Source: Ceratodon purpureus
Lineage: Eukaryota; Streptophyta; Bryopsida; Pseudoditrichales; Ditrichaceae
Assembly: GCA_014871385.1 (NCBI GenBank)
Contig: CM026429.1
Coordinates: forward strand, 14,929,979-14,993,978
Reading direction: 5' to 3'
DNA: 64,000 nucleotides
The notes under the pieces were generated by a model, which was given only the letters and a program-made list of their open reading frames with translations, ran no database searches and was not told the DNA's origin. The translations under genes and the position numbers were made by a program. Positions 12,442 through 23,707 of this stretch are shown here, piece by piece (within the stretch, counting starts at the first letter, position 1; the number at the start of each line of letters is the position of its first letter).

Positions 12442-15400
12442 TCAAGGTTGTGGCCGAGCTTGCACAATGTACACATCCTTACCAATGACACAACCCTCAA
12501 TATCCTGAGGAACACCGAAGTGTTTTTCCAAAAAGAATCCAACGGTGGCAAGAGACTGCCCTATGTGGGTTCGGAACTCTGGGTCGGTGGAGAGGGGCTG
12601 ATTGCTGTAATCCACAACTGCTTTCACGACACTACCATCAGCCTCGTTCACTCCATCCTTCACCATCATTTGTTCGCTGAAATTCGCAAACGCCAAGGTC
12701 TTCACAGTCCCGTCAAACTTGTTGGCCGCAAGTCGCCACGGTGTGCCTCTGGTTCCCGACGCCAATGTTTCACCCAATCCTACTGCAACCTCAGCCTGAA
12801 CAACATCCTTGTCTTGGTCGATTGGACTCACAGTGTGCAAAACAAAGCTCAGCTCCGGAGTCAGAAGCTCCTGGACAAGGACAGCCATGGAAGCTTCCTT
12901 CTGCGGTACGCCAGCAATTCTTCGGCTCAAGACAGCTCGTCTTGTATACAAGGATGCCCACACTTGTGCTACCGCCTTGCCAAAGTTTTCTGGCTCTGAA
13001 AGCTTCACATTAGGAATGGATTCGTACAACCCAGCTCCAGACATACCAGCCAAGTCCTCAACATTTGCACTTGAACGCACAATAAGCCTAGAGTTCGTGG
13101 GAAAGCCATCTGAAGCAAGCTTGTCTAGAATTTGCTTTGCAGGTCTTTGTGCAGCAACAAGAGATTGTAACTCATTGCAAATATTGTCAAGTTCTCCACC
13201 CTCCAATGCAGCAGTCTCCACCTTCTCCAGTAGTGACTTGAATTGTTTTAAAGAACCACTCTTCTCAAGGGTATCCTCCATAGCTCCAAATGGGATAACT
13301 TTGCCTTTAGGCACAAGAAATGCCGCAGACACTTTCTTTGCCTCCTCAGTCAAAACAGCTAGCTCTCCACAAGCAGCTGCTTTAGAACCAGCATTCTCTG
13401 TGGTAGCTTTGGAAAGATCAAGCACTGTACCGAGTGGACTTCGGACTACCACACTCTGCTTCGTTTCACTGACTTTGGTCAATGTTGCAACACCGCCGGC
13501 CTCTGCATTTACTGATTTCTCTTTTTGTAGCGGCTTGGAACTTGATACTGCAACCTCTGTCTCTTGCTTCTGGGTGGGCGGAGTATCATTCAATTCAACC
13601 TGGACAGACTCCGGTGACGCAACCAGCTCAACAGGTCTGTTCAATAAACTGCGCAGATTTGCTGATCTCTCTTCATCGTCACAAGTAACGAAGACAACCT
13701 TCTCCTGACGAGCCCGAACACCCAAGTGAGACAAATGTGGAAGCTCATGTTGCAAGATAACTCCTGCCACGTTCGAGCCCGCAGCCTTCACCTCTTCATC
13801 ACCATCGGCTTGTTTAACTAGCAATATGATAGGACCGGTAGCTGAAGATGGCAAGGATCCTGGAACAATTCTGTCAACCTCGATAAGTGTACCAGTGGCT
13901 CTTCCAGGCATGATGACATCAAAGCCATCTCCTCCTGCAGTCGATCGAATGGCCTTGAGCAGTAGTGAACATAACTTCGCAATCTGGAATACAACACTTG
14001 CTCGAATATCAGCTTCCGTGTAAGTCCTCACTGTGTTTTCAGGGATTCCAAGAGCATTGCCGAGTTTCTCCACGTAGTCAGGGTATAGTTGCAACACTGT
14101 GTCAGTGTAGCTTTCGGCAACTCGGCGAACACGATCTACAGTTGCCTTCAGTCTCAGTGCCCATGCCTTCGTGTCATTAGCGAGAATTCCTGTAGCTGAC
14201 CAGGCAAGTAATTCATTCTTGATTGCATCACATTCTTCTTTCTGCAACCCAGACAATCCCAGTTGCTGGACAGCCATCGCGAGACTGGTTAATGCTGGTG
14301 TCCATTTGCCCACTCTTCCGCCTTTGACCTCTTCCGAGAGCCATGAAGCACCTCCCTCACTTTCAAAAGCATTGATCAACCTGCTCAATAGTACGAAAGC
14401 ATAATCTTCCAGCCCTAGCTCCGACAGACGCCATTTTTGACGCATGGCGATCGCTTCATCGCTAGCATCATTCCGAAGACCGCTCACAAGCCCTTGCAGT
14501 AGCTTCTCTCGCAGACAGGTCAGTGCATGTAATGTACCGAGCACGGACTCAGCAACCTTCGCAGTATCGCTGGAGTTCATTTTATCCAGATCCGCTTTGC
14601 TCGACAGAAAGTGGTCCAAAATAGGAAGACCCCCTTCGTCCATGGATGAGCGAAGTCCTTCCAGCTGCTCAGTTAAACTACCAGCGTTGAAGAAATCCTT
14701 CAGCTCAGCATAGAATGTTCTAAACTCGTTCACAAATGCTTCATTGTATTCTCCTGGGTTCTTCGTCACTCGTGCGAGCATCAGCTCAGTAGCCACCAAA
14801 TCTTCCGGCCCTGCACTCCTGTGCAACTTGTTCTGTATGGTGTGCTTAATCTCTTGCTTCAAATCATGGGGGATGTCGTTGCGATGAGCTATATCACGGA
14901 TTCTTGTTAAAGGAACAGATGCTGTAAACTCTGCCTTGAAAGCAGGCAAGCACGGATGAATCTTCTGGATCACTAAGAGCTCCTTGAGACCCACATTCTT
15001 ATCCCCAGTAATACGTTCCAGCTCAACGAAAATCCTTCTTGAAATCTCAGCGTGCTTGTTGGGCCTGTAATGCTGACCATCCTCGTAGCAAACAATCTGC
15101 CCTGTATTGATCCACTTCAAATACACAGCAGCATTGACAAGAGTTTTTAGCCTCTCCTTCTTCGCAACTTCACCAGACAGAAGATCACGCACCACATCCA
15201 ATTTCCGCCACCAATTGCTGGCGCTCTTATCACCTTCTACTATCTGCAAGGCTGGCCCATCCAAACCTGAAGTATCCCATTTCCCTGACCTCTCCCGTCT
15301 GTCCTTCACCGATGCTCCCTGCCACTCCTTCACAAATGACGTCGATATTTCATTCACCGCCTGTTCAACCTTTTTTCCCTCACTTGAAGACTCGCTGTTC

Positions 15401-16002
15401 TGAACTTGCTCTTCATGCTTCCCTGCATGCCCGTTTTGAGATCTCCCTCCTTGAAAGTGCAACTCCTCTTGCGTTTGGCCCCAGTGCGTGACAAGCTCAA
15501 CTTCACCCTCGTTGGGCAATGACAATGTACGATTCGGCCCCTCTTCCCAGATGACATTACCATCGTGGGTGACGATGATGTGCTTGTACTCAACCGTCTC
15601 CCCAGGCTCCCCTTCGAGATCTACCACCCACCCTGATTCAGTCCAGTTCATGGGCACCTTCTCCTGCCATGCCCCTATACTCTTCGCAGATCCCAGTATG
15701 GCATGCCATTCACCAAACTGAACCTGATGATCCAGACGCACACGCACCTTCGGTCCCTCCCCGCATCTTACAGTTAGGCTCGCTCTACCACGGCCTGATC
15801 TGGCTCTTCTGCCCTTCACCGCGTTGTGAGTGACGCCCGCCTTCCTTAATCCTTCGACTCGCAGCTGCCCCAACTGTCCACATTGCATCGTGCCCTTCAC
15901 CACGCTCTGAGTGACGCCCGCCTTCCTTGATTCTTCGAAGCTACTCCCTCGCAGTCCCAGCTGCCCCAGCTGTCCACATTGCATCGCGCTTCTAGCAGCC
16001 AT
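12442..16002 (-). CDS. PWD: Phosphoglucan, water dikinase (PWD/GWD3), single uninterrupted exon
   Basis: 1186 aa from the ATG at 16002 (MAARSAMQ...), about the length of Arabidopsis PWD. The frame stays open upstream but lacks an earlier ATG. PWD acts in the plastid on starch already phosphorylated by GWD, adding the ATP beta-phosphate to glucose C3 and so helping starch breakdown. Residues ~1-80 are a basic, Ser/Arg-rich transit-peptide-like region. Residues ~84-177 are a CBM20 starch-binding domain (FGEWHAILGSAKSIGAW, WEEGPNRTL). The phosphohistidine site is LPHLSHLGVRARQ, catalytic His759 (codon 13728-13726). The C-terminal third is the PPDK-like ATP-binding domain (RLIVRSSANVEDLAGMSGAGLYES, ending GKDVYIVQARPQP). 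The whole gene has no intron, whereas PWD genes I know of in flowering plants have many. A duplication lies in the transit peptide. Confidence 0.95.
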   Translation of the reverse strand: MAARSAMQCGQLGQLGLRGSSFEESRKAGVTQSVVKGTMQCGQLGQLRVEGLRKAGVTHNAVKGRRARSGRGRASLTVRCGEGPKVRVRLDHQVQFGEWHAILGSAKSIGAWQEKVPMNWTESGWVVDLEGEPGETVEYKHIIVTHDGNVIWEEGPNRTLSLPNEGEVELVTHWGQTQEELHFQGGRSQNGHAGKHEEQVQNSESSSEGKKVEQAVNEISTSFVKEWQGASVKDRRERSGKWDTSGLDGPALQIVEGDKSASNWWRKLDVVRDLLSGEVAKKERLKTLVNAAVYLKWINTGQIVCYEDGQHYRPNKHAEISRRIFVELERITGDKNVGLKELLVIQKIHPCLPAFKAEFTASVPLTRIRDIAHRNDIPHDLKQEIKHTIQNKLHRSAGPEDLVATELMLARVTKNPGEYNEAFVNEFRTFYAELKDFFNAGSLTEQLEGLRSSMDEGGLPILDHFLSSKADLDKMNSSDTAKVAESVLGTLHALTCLREKLLQGLVSGLRNDASDEAIAMRQKWRLSELGLEDYAFVLLSRLINAFESEGGASWLSEEVKGGRVGKWTPALTSLAMAVQQLGLSGLQKEECDAIKNELLAWSATGILANDTKAWALRLKATVDRVRRVAESYTDTVLQLYPDYVEKLGNALGIPENTVRTYTEADIRASVVFQIAKLCSLLLKAIRSTAGGDGFDVIMPGRATGTLIEVDRIVPGSLPSSATGPIILLVKQADGDEEVKAAGSNVAGVILQHELPHLSHLGVRARQEKVVFVTCDDEERSANLRSLLNRPVELVASPESVQVELNDTPPTQKQETEVAVSSSKPLQKEKSVNAEAGGVATLTKVSETKQSVVVRSPLGTVLDLSKATTENAGSKAAACGELAVLTEEAKKVSAAFLVPKGKVIPFGAMEDTLEKSGSLKQFKSLLEKVETAALEGGELDNICNELQSLVAAQRPAKQILDKLASDGFPTNSRLIVRSSANVEDLAGMSGAGLYESIPNVKLSEPENFGKAVAQVWASLYTRRAVLSRRIAGVPQKEASMAVLVQELLTPELSFVLHTVSPIDQDKDVVQAEVAVGLGETLASGTRGTPWRLAANKFDGTVKTLAFANFSEQMMVKDGVNEADGSVVKAVVDYSNQPLSTDPEFRTHIGQSLATVGFFLEKHFGVPQDIEGCVIGKDVYIVQARPQP
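15811..15987 (-). repeat. In-frame tandem duplication in the PWD transit peptide
   Basis: Two adjacent copies, about 15811-15891 and 15892-15987, encode MQCGQLGQL...RKAGVT(Q/H)(S/N)(V/A)VKG twice. The upstream-encoded copy carries a 15-base insert, so the units are 81 and ~96 bases and the frame is kept. The units have diverged by several substitutions, so the event is not very recent. It lies outside all catalytic domains. Confidence 0.85.
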
Positions 16003-19000
16003 AGCTTTTTCACACCTCAAGGGCAAGGGACCTTTCTATACACTGTACCGGAACTCCACGCCCAAGCACTCACGTTGAAGACAGATCTCTGCATATACAG
16101 ACCAAGATCGCATCAGTGATGCGATTGCCGGCAAAATTTTGCACCCTCTCATTGATAAACCCCACAGCGTCCCATTCTCAGTAACAAAGTGCAACTATAC
16201 ATAATGCATTTCCTCTGTTTAACATCATTTAGATCATTCAGCTGAGAGCGTCATAGAATTTCCAGAAAAGAATAGCCCAATTCCTCTGTCAGCAAACACG
16301 AAGTGTGGCCCTCATATGATATGACAAACAATAGCAATTTCAAGTACTATAACAACGAAAGCAAATGCCAGCCTCGATATATGCGCCTTCAGTCTCCTCG
16401 TACAGTAGAGACTGACATACTGCTTTCGATGCTGTAGCATTCGAAGTTCACAATTATTTGCCACATCCCAATAGAGAAGGTAAAGAATTACTTCATTGTT
16501 AGCTACAGAAAAGAGCACGGCGAGGAGAATCACTGAGCTCGGATAGAGGAAGAAGGAATTTAAAAGAAATTTCGTCATACTAGGTATGCAATACCACCTT
16601 AGACAACAAACTCAGATGACGTGCACATTAAAAAAATCAGGCTAAACATGTCGCAATGCATCCTCAGACACAGATACTGTGCATAACTTGATCGAACATA
16701 ACCAAGTAGATTTTCAGAATGTTTCGAGTTTCAGTTCAGACGGGTATGTCTTAAAAGGAATTGACAGCCGATGGCCCTTCACGGCATCAAACGAATCAAA
16801 GAGGGTGATTTACAGAGAACACGTGATTATCCAACAGTCAGTTCCAAAAAACAGGACCGTACATACCATAATTGTTCCCAGAGAGGGTATACACAAAATG
16901 CACCAAATTTCCAGGCATCAAAATCATGTACCTCAGGAAATGCATTCGCCTGTTTTGGCAGGCAAACCAATACCAAACTCAAAAGACCAACTTCTGAACT
17001 TAACCTGAATTCGACATTACTAGTTCTACCTAAATGCAGAGTGTCAAATACCAAAATCGTCACTCTCAATAACCAAATTTTACGAGTACTTCATGTAGAC
17101 ACGAGACATAAGCACTGTCGCTGATGCTAAGCACGCATCTAGTTTGCATGTATGATATCGTAAGACTGAATTTGATCATGATCACTTTCAAAGCATTCCA
17201 ATATCCAAAGCTTTAAGAAGACAGGAAGAAATTACAATCCATCAGTATACTACCATATGCATAGAACAATTTAGTAAAAGTTCAGGTCCTGAAGAATTAA
17301 ACTCTTCAATAAACCTAATCAATCGATACCTACGGTTCTGTAATCCATAACTCCCACATTGGGGTTACTATGGGCTCCGAATCCGCCCTTGGTGAGACGA
17401 GACGCCTCTCATACAATTCGCGTTGTTCTAGTTTAGCAATAAAAGTCCTAAAAGTGGGCAACATAACATTGATAACAATACTTCCAATGCCCAGCCAGAT
17501 TTTCAAAATTCTAGATCCATGAGCACAACTAAAGTGACAATGAGGAAACTCCTTCGACGTACATTGGTACATGAAACATCACGGACGTCAAACCCAAATA
17601 TCCAATTCTAGGGCGGAAAGCCCAGAGCAACAGGAAACCAAACGCATGCGAGCGCTTCCACACATACATTCCCACAGAATCAAACCACTACGCTTACTGG
17701 GTTCCACTCAAATCCACCAAAAACGCAACCAAACACACATCACACCTAACCTAGCCCACCCTAATTCCCAACCTCAATCAAAACCCAAATCCCGAAATCT
17801 CCACAACTCCCAGAACCCTCAAAACCAGACTACAACCAATGCAGTTTAACCCACCCACATACCCATCCCCACGCATTGCAACAAACACATCCACAACATC
17901 CAGATAACCTCAAACTCACACACCTCAACATTTCCACAACAACCAGTTCACCACAAAATCACATACTTCAACACAGTCACAACATCCAGATAGCCATAGA
18001 ATCATGCACTTACTTGCACTGTCGACACTAGTTCGCATTCCCCAGCTCCATAGCCAGCTCTCCTGCAGCCGAACTATGACAATCAAACTACAGACAGAGA
18101 AACCAACATCAAACCAAAGTTTGAACTCTCCTCTCAAATTACATTCCCTTCCAAACTAGCAAATGATCTGAGCGATGGTGAGTGATCACAACTTGGGGTC
18201 CACCTTCACTGTCCTCTCTCAAAGATATTTTCCACCAAAAACCATCCATCACCACTTCATTCAATTACTCCCATGTGCTCCTTATTCAGCCATGCATCTT
18301 ATTTCAGCCACTGTCTCAAGCATTTCTGTTAGGATTTAACCACACATGAAAATTTAGAATTTGTTTCACAATCAATTGGAGAAACCTGAGTTTTGCAAAT
18401 TGACCATAATTTTTGGGCTAACTTAGAATCTGTTGTAAATTTTTGTAAGTTAGTAGATGATGGGATAAGGTGCTTGGTGAAATAAGGTGCTCATTTGAGG
18501 GGTAATGAAATTATTGATTATCATCATTGTTGTTTCTTCAATCATCATCCAGGATGGAAGTGAATTTTTGGGTGAGTTGTGGTGTGTGAGATGAAATGGG
18601 GATTGGCCACGTAGCAGACCATATGGGTTCATCAGTGACTGTGGTCTTCAGTGACTTCTTTTTCGGCACATATTTCTAGGTTGAAGCATTTTATTACTTG
18701 AAGTGAGAAGGTGGGCGAATGGGGGAGCGCCAGGTGGAATTTGCTATGATATAAAAATATTTTATGTGAGGTTCACGGGTTTGTGAACATGGGGTTCATG
18801 TTTGTGGTTGACGTTCTGTGGTTTATTGGTCCCTTTGGACAGCATGGCTGCCACTTGGTGGGTTGTGAAGAGCTCCAGGCTTCACCAATGAAGAAGTGGA
18901 ATCCTTCACTTGCTCAATTCATTTGCTCAATTCATTTGCATTGTTAGTGTGGATGAAAGTTACTTATGGATTTGTGAAATTGTGTACTAATTGAAATGCT

Positions 19001-22000
19001 TAGACAGGCACAGAGCCAGGGAATATGAGGACTGCTTCACCGTGACACCTTCTGATTCACTCTCTTCCCTGATAGAAATATGTTACGGCATGTTTAGCAG
19101 AGTGTTGGTGACTATTCATGTGGTGTTGATATGCATTGACAGAGTGTGTGCATTTGGTCCAATCGATCAATTGAATGTTTTGTTGTTATGTATGTTCTTC
19201 TACGACCAGTAACATGTGGAGCTCGATTTGTGGAATTTTTGTGTGATTTGTAGCATCTAACAGAGACTCATTAGTAACGAGTATTCTAAAGAAGTAGTCA
19301 TTTCTGTTAGAGTTTGCAATGTGTTAAAAACTCAACACAAAGCCGAATAGAAATCCAGTGTGCCAATTTATCATTTAAAGTAGGTTGTCATTGGAAGGGG
19401 GCTTCAGGTATGATTATGAATGTGTGCAAGCTCGCAAGTGCTAGACTAATGCACAATGAAATCATTCAAGGAGTTCTTAGCCTTCGGATGGCAGATGAGC
19501 AGCACTGAGCTTCACCAGTCATGATATCAACCATTCTCCAGGCATATCATATTTTCAGTATGCCCAGCTGAGGACATGGTTATGCACACACATACACAAC
19601 ACCAACAAACATACAAAGTGATAATAATTTGGTATTATTCAATCATTCAGATCCCTGAAGGAAGGAATCATACTACTGGCAGATATACCCTTGAGTGACA
19701 ACTCTGTGCACTTGACATACACAATCTGTGCTCCAGTGACAAATATACGGAGGTGCATGAAGTACTCACAAAGTGGTTTAAATTGGCAGCTCAAGCAGTA
19801 ATCAGTAGGTGCTCTTACAATAATTAGGTGGATCCACTTGTTGTGAAACATGAACTACGATAAGTTAGTCATGCCAGCAGGTGAGCAACGAATCCGGAAT
19901 GAAGTGTTCGTATTTCAATTCAGGATCAGCACTGACCTTTCTACATTGCATTCGTGGTACCAGTGAGCAGGTACAACAATTGCAATACCTCACAAGTGCA
20001 TGCCGGTACCAATGAACGCATCAAAGACGACCTTGCTCAGCAACCACATGCTTCAAGTGGTGTCGTCAGGACTCACCAACAAAGAGAAGATGATTGAGCT
20101 ACATGCTTTCTACATGTTCAAATCCACCACCATGTAGAGAAACGCAGGATGCAACAACCATTGTTAATTTCTAGGCAAATATCTACATAATACACCACAT
20201 GAGCATGTTTCAAAGTCTAATCCCTAACACCATTATAGTAGTTAATCAGTTCAACTTACGCTAAGGCCAGCTAATTATTCTCATTCAAAGCTCCGTGTAG
20301 TTGTTACGTAGCATCAGCAGTTTCAATAATCATGTTTAACCACTAATTCCAAAAGATTGACCGAAGTGGAACTTTGAATGCATATGTAGTTCATTTCTTC
20401 ACTCACGTTATTGTGGAAATAAATTATACCCGACATCGGTTAAAAAGGATAAATCGTCGTTGAAGGTTCAATGCAAAATTAGCAGGTTTTACACCAGATA
20501 TGATTCGATAAACTTGTTGAACAGCAAATTCCACTGCACGTCTGTAGCATCATTGTCAAGCAATGGTGGTGTGAGAACCACTATTGACTCAAAAGCACGC
20601 TCTTTTGAAACTTCAACAAAGTCACTGCACGCAATCGTGCGTCTTCAGCGACCGTGGATACTCATTACAATCGGCGATGGTAGTGTCCGCTAAGCGCAAA
20701 TAATCGAGCTGTGAACCGGGCCACGATTCGACCACCATCGTGAATGAGTTGAAAGAGCAACTTGTGCAAATGGGAGCTGTTATTTTCACCCCAGACTCAG
20801 ACAAAAATTAAAGGTAGCTGGTGGGGCAGAACGGAAGAACGTGCATCGTGTGGACTCTGTGTGTATGGTGGCTGTGCAAAGATATTGTAGACGGAGCAGG
20901 TGGGTGATTGCAACGTTTGCGAAGAGAGAAGCTCCGAGATGCTTTGCAACTCGGTCCATACAAACTGGTCCATAGAAATTGTTGACAAGGATGAGTCCTT
21001 CCCACTCCCCTAGCCACGATTGCTAGAGACTATTCAATCCAGGACAAGCCAGACACAGACGCCTCTCCTATCAACTCAACACATGTATTGATCGTCAAGG
21101 ACGTCACACGAAACATTTTCGGTTCTTGTCCTTTGGAGTACACAGAAAACTATCGTTGAAAAATGAGAAGCTTTTTTGAAACAGAGACGGGAGAATAGTG
21201 CACAAATGTAAAATGAAATATTTCAAAGAAGAGCAAGGATGGTTTTGAGCTAAAAGGTTAATCATGTTGTTTCTGGAGATTTCTAGAGATTTTCATCAGC
21301 TCCTTCCAGAGTTGTAAAGTTGTGAAACTCGTAATTTTTTTGTAATGAACTTGCCGTAATCGTTTTGACAACATTCGTGCACATTTAAGAGCTGTGCTTG
21401 GCAACAAAAGGGGTGAGGTTCTCAGAACTGCGGCAAAGAGCATAAAGTTATCTACGGCCTGCTCTTTCATGTGATTGCATCTTAGTGGCGGTCGGTGTTA
21501 ATCACTTTCTAGAAAGTTCTAAAACATAAACGTATTGCGCAAGGGCATGAATCTGTCCAAAGCGGACCAACTTTTCTGTGTCAACCTTCCAGGTTGTGTT
21601 ATGTTAATGATGGTATGGTTGTGCTTTGACGACTCTCTCTAGTTGTTTGTCACCTTGTCTGAAAGGGCTGCGAAGTTGTCAAAACTTTAATTGCAGATAG
21701 TTCCCGGGAAGTGAGCATGAAGCTTACTTTTCAACCTTCTGACTGTATCGATTCCGGAAGCATAACTTGAAGCAAACGACCTCAATCGTGTAATTTGAGA
21801 ACCTCACCACCTTGCCGTGGAGAACTTTGTTTTATGTATTTTTGGTATTGTTTCTTATGTACACAAACTTCATTCAGTTCAACTTAGTTCGGTTACTTCT
21901 GCATATAAATCATCACGGTTGTAACGGTTCCGTTTGATGCAAATTTCAGAGTCAGCAAAGAAGAGAATGGCTGCTAAACAAGAATCCTGCAGTAGTTGCT

Positions 22001-23707
22001 CCCCACTTGTGCTTAGCAGAAGCTGCACGCATGCACACGATGAGGTGATTTGACGAATGAGGCCTCAGAGCAGCAATTCTCGGCACGCCAAAACACACAG
22101 GGAAGTGACCCCACAGCCTACAGTGAAGACACAACCCAATCAGTTCCCGAGATGGGAAGAGAAAACTCACTGAAATGTGTCCAGGTATTGCGCCGACCAC
22201 AAAATAGTAGCCACCACGTCATGGGCTGCGCCACGTCACCGGAACCGGTCCTATACACAGGCTGTCAATAAGGCCACCCCAAAGCACATCTGTCTTAAAT
22301 ATCCCCTCACCTCGCTCAATGCCACGTACAGTCAAGGGTATTAACAACTTAGTGTTCGATCGATGAGCTGCAACTAAACCGATGCTGTTAATCTTGACGT
22401 GCACCCAATTCTTGCTTGTCCAGGTGTATGATTGCTCAAAGTTGAGACTTGAGCCATATTGATAGGGAAGTCACCGAATATTACTAAGAAGCATTAATAA
22501 TTGTAAGATCAGGTTTGCCTCGGTGGAATCCGTTATTCAAATGAAACAACAGTGATCGAGCTATTTGTGGATACCTTACAAAAGTTTCGCAAATGGGATG
22601 AATTGCAGAAAACGTTAATATGTGTGTGCTATGGTGCAAACTGCGGTATCTTCAACCCATACAACTAATACTTTATAACACCTTAAAACTGGAAGTGGGG
22701 TCCCGTCTACACAGGGAACGTCGTCTTACCTTCTCACAGAACTTATGCTGTCTGATCTAGTCATTGGCAAGAAATCTTAACAACTCAAACACTAAGTTAG
22801 TTGATCCCGTGACATGGGCACGCAGTCAAATGCATGAATATCTCCGGTATTGCCTTACAACTATCATTCAAGGCGGTAGAACAAGCAAAGGAGGGACTGG
22901 GACACATCGAAATGCAAACCAAAAGACATCAACCAAAGACTAGACACGTTGAAATGCAAATAACAGTGAGATGTAATGAAACAAACAAAACAGAAAATCA
23001 GCACGCACCATGATATGGCCGGAGAACAAGTTTCTTGGCCGAAGCAAGGGAACCCGTCCTCGATAAGATCCTGCACGCAATCTCAGACAACTAAGATCGA
23101 CCTATTACCTGACTCATGCAAATGATCCTCAGAGACGCACAATCACAAACACACTCAATCCAAGTCATGCATCATCAAGCCCAATCCAATAAATCAATCC
23201 ATGACACTGCGAAACCATGAGTAAAAATGTGTAAAAAGTTGTTTACTAGTGTACAAATTGTCTGAGTTCGCCGATAACATTGAGATGAGGTGAAGCTCCA
23301 CCAGCATGCTAGTTGCAACTGCAAGTAGCGCAGGGCCTAGGTACCCTCCGACTGTGAGGATCTAGTAACCCTGTCTCTGAGTTGGTTGCACTTGACAAGC
23401 TTCACTCATCACCATAATGTAACACTAAACTGTGAGATCCATTTAGTATCAAAATTGTAATATAATGCTTCAATGAGCACGTCGAACTAACATACTATCA
23501 AAACTTAGGAGCGGTACTGGAGTAAGTGATGCGAGGGTAAGGCGCGACTTTGTACATTGTCCGGAGACAGTAGACCCTGTCGATGATGTGCTCCACGAGT
23601 TTCAGTCGTTGTCCAACGGCTTCCTACCGCAGTCGGGGCAGTTCCATTGTTAAGTACTTTCAATGCTAATTATCCAAGTTATGCATACAGCTGATTCATA
23701 ACCACCT
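16003..23707. other. Long intergenic region between the PWD and HMA-protein genes; no gene recognised
   Basis: The first part must hold the PWD promoter and leader. Nothing in 7.7 kb reads as a known protein: open frames are below ~120 codons and of random composition. A C/A-rich stretch occurs at about 17570-18170. A short inverted repeat (ggtgaggttctca near 21411 and its complement near 21797) could mark a degraded element. No tRNA, rRNA or LTR structure was seen. Confidence 0.5.

Noticed and set aside
12809..13708. 299-codon plus-strand open frame opposite the PWD gene
   Set aside because: Shadow of the dikinase coding strand; Ser/Pro-rich composition without domains.
16003..16026. Upstream extension of the PWD frame by eight codons
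   Set aside because: The frame is open but begins with TTG; the first ATG is at 16002 and has a good context.
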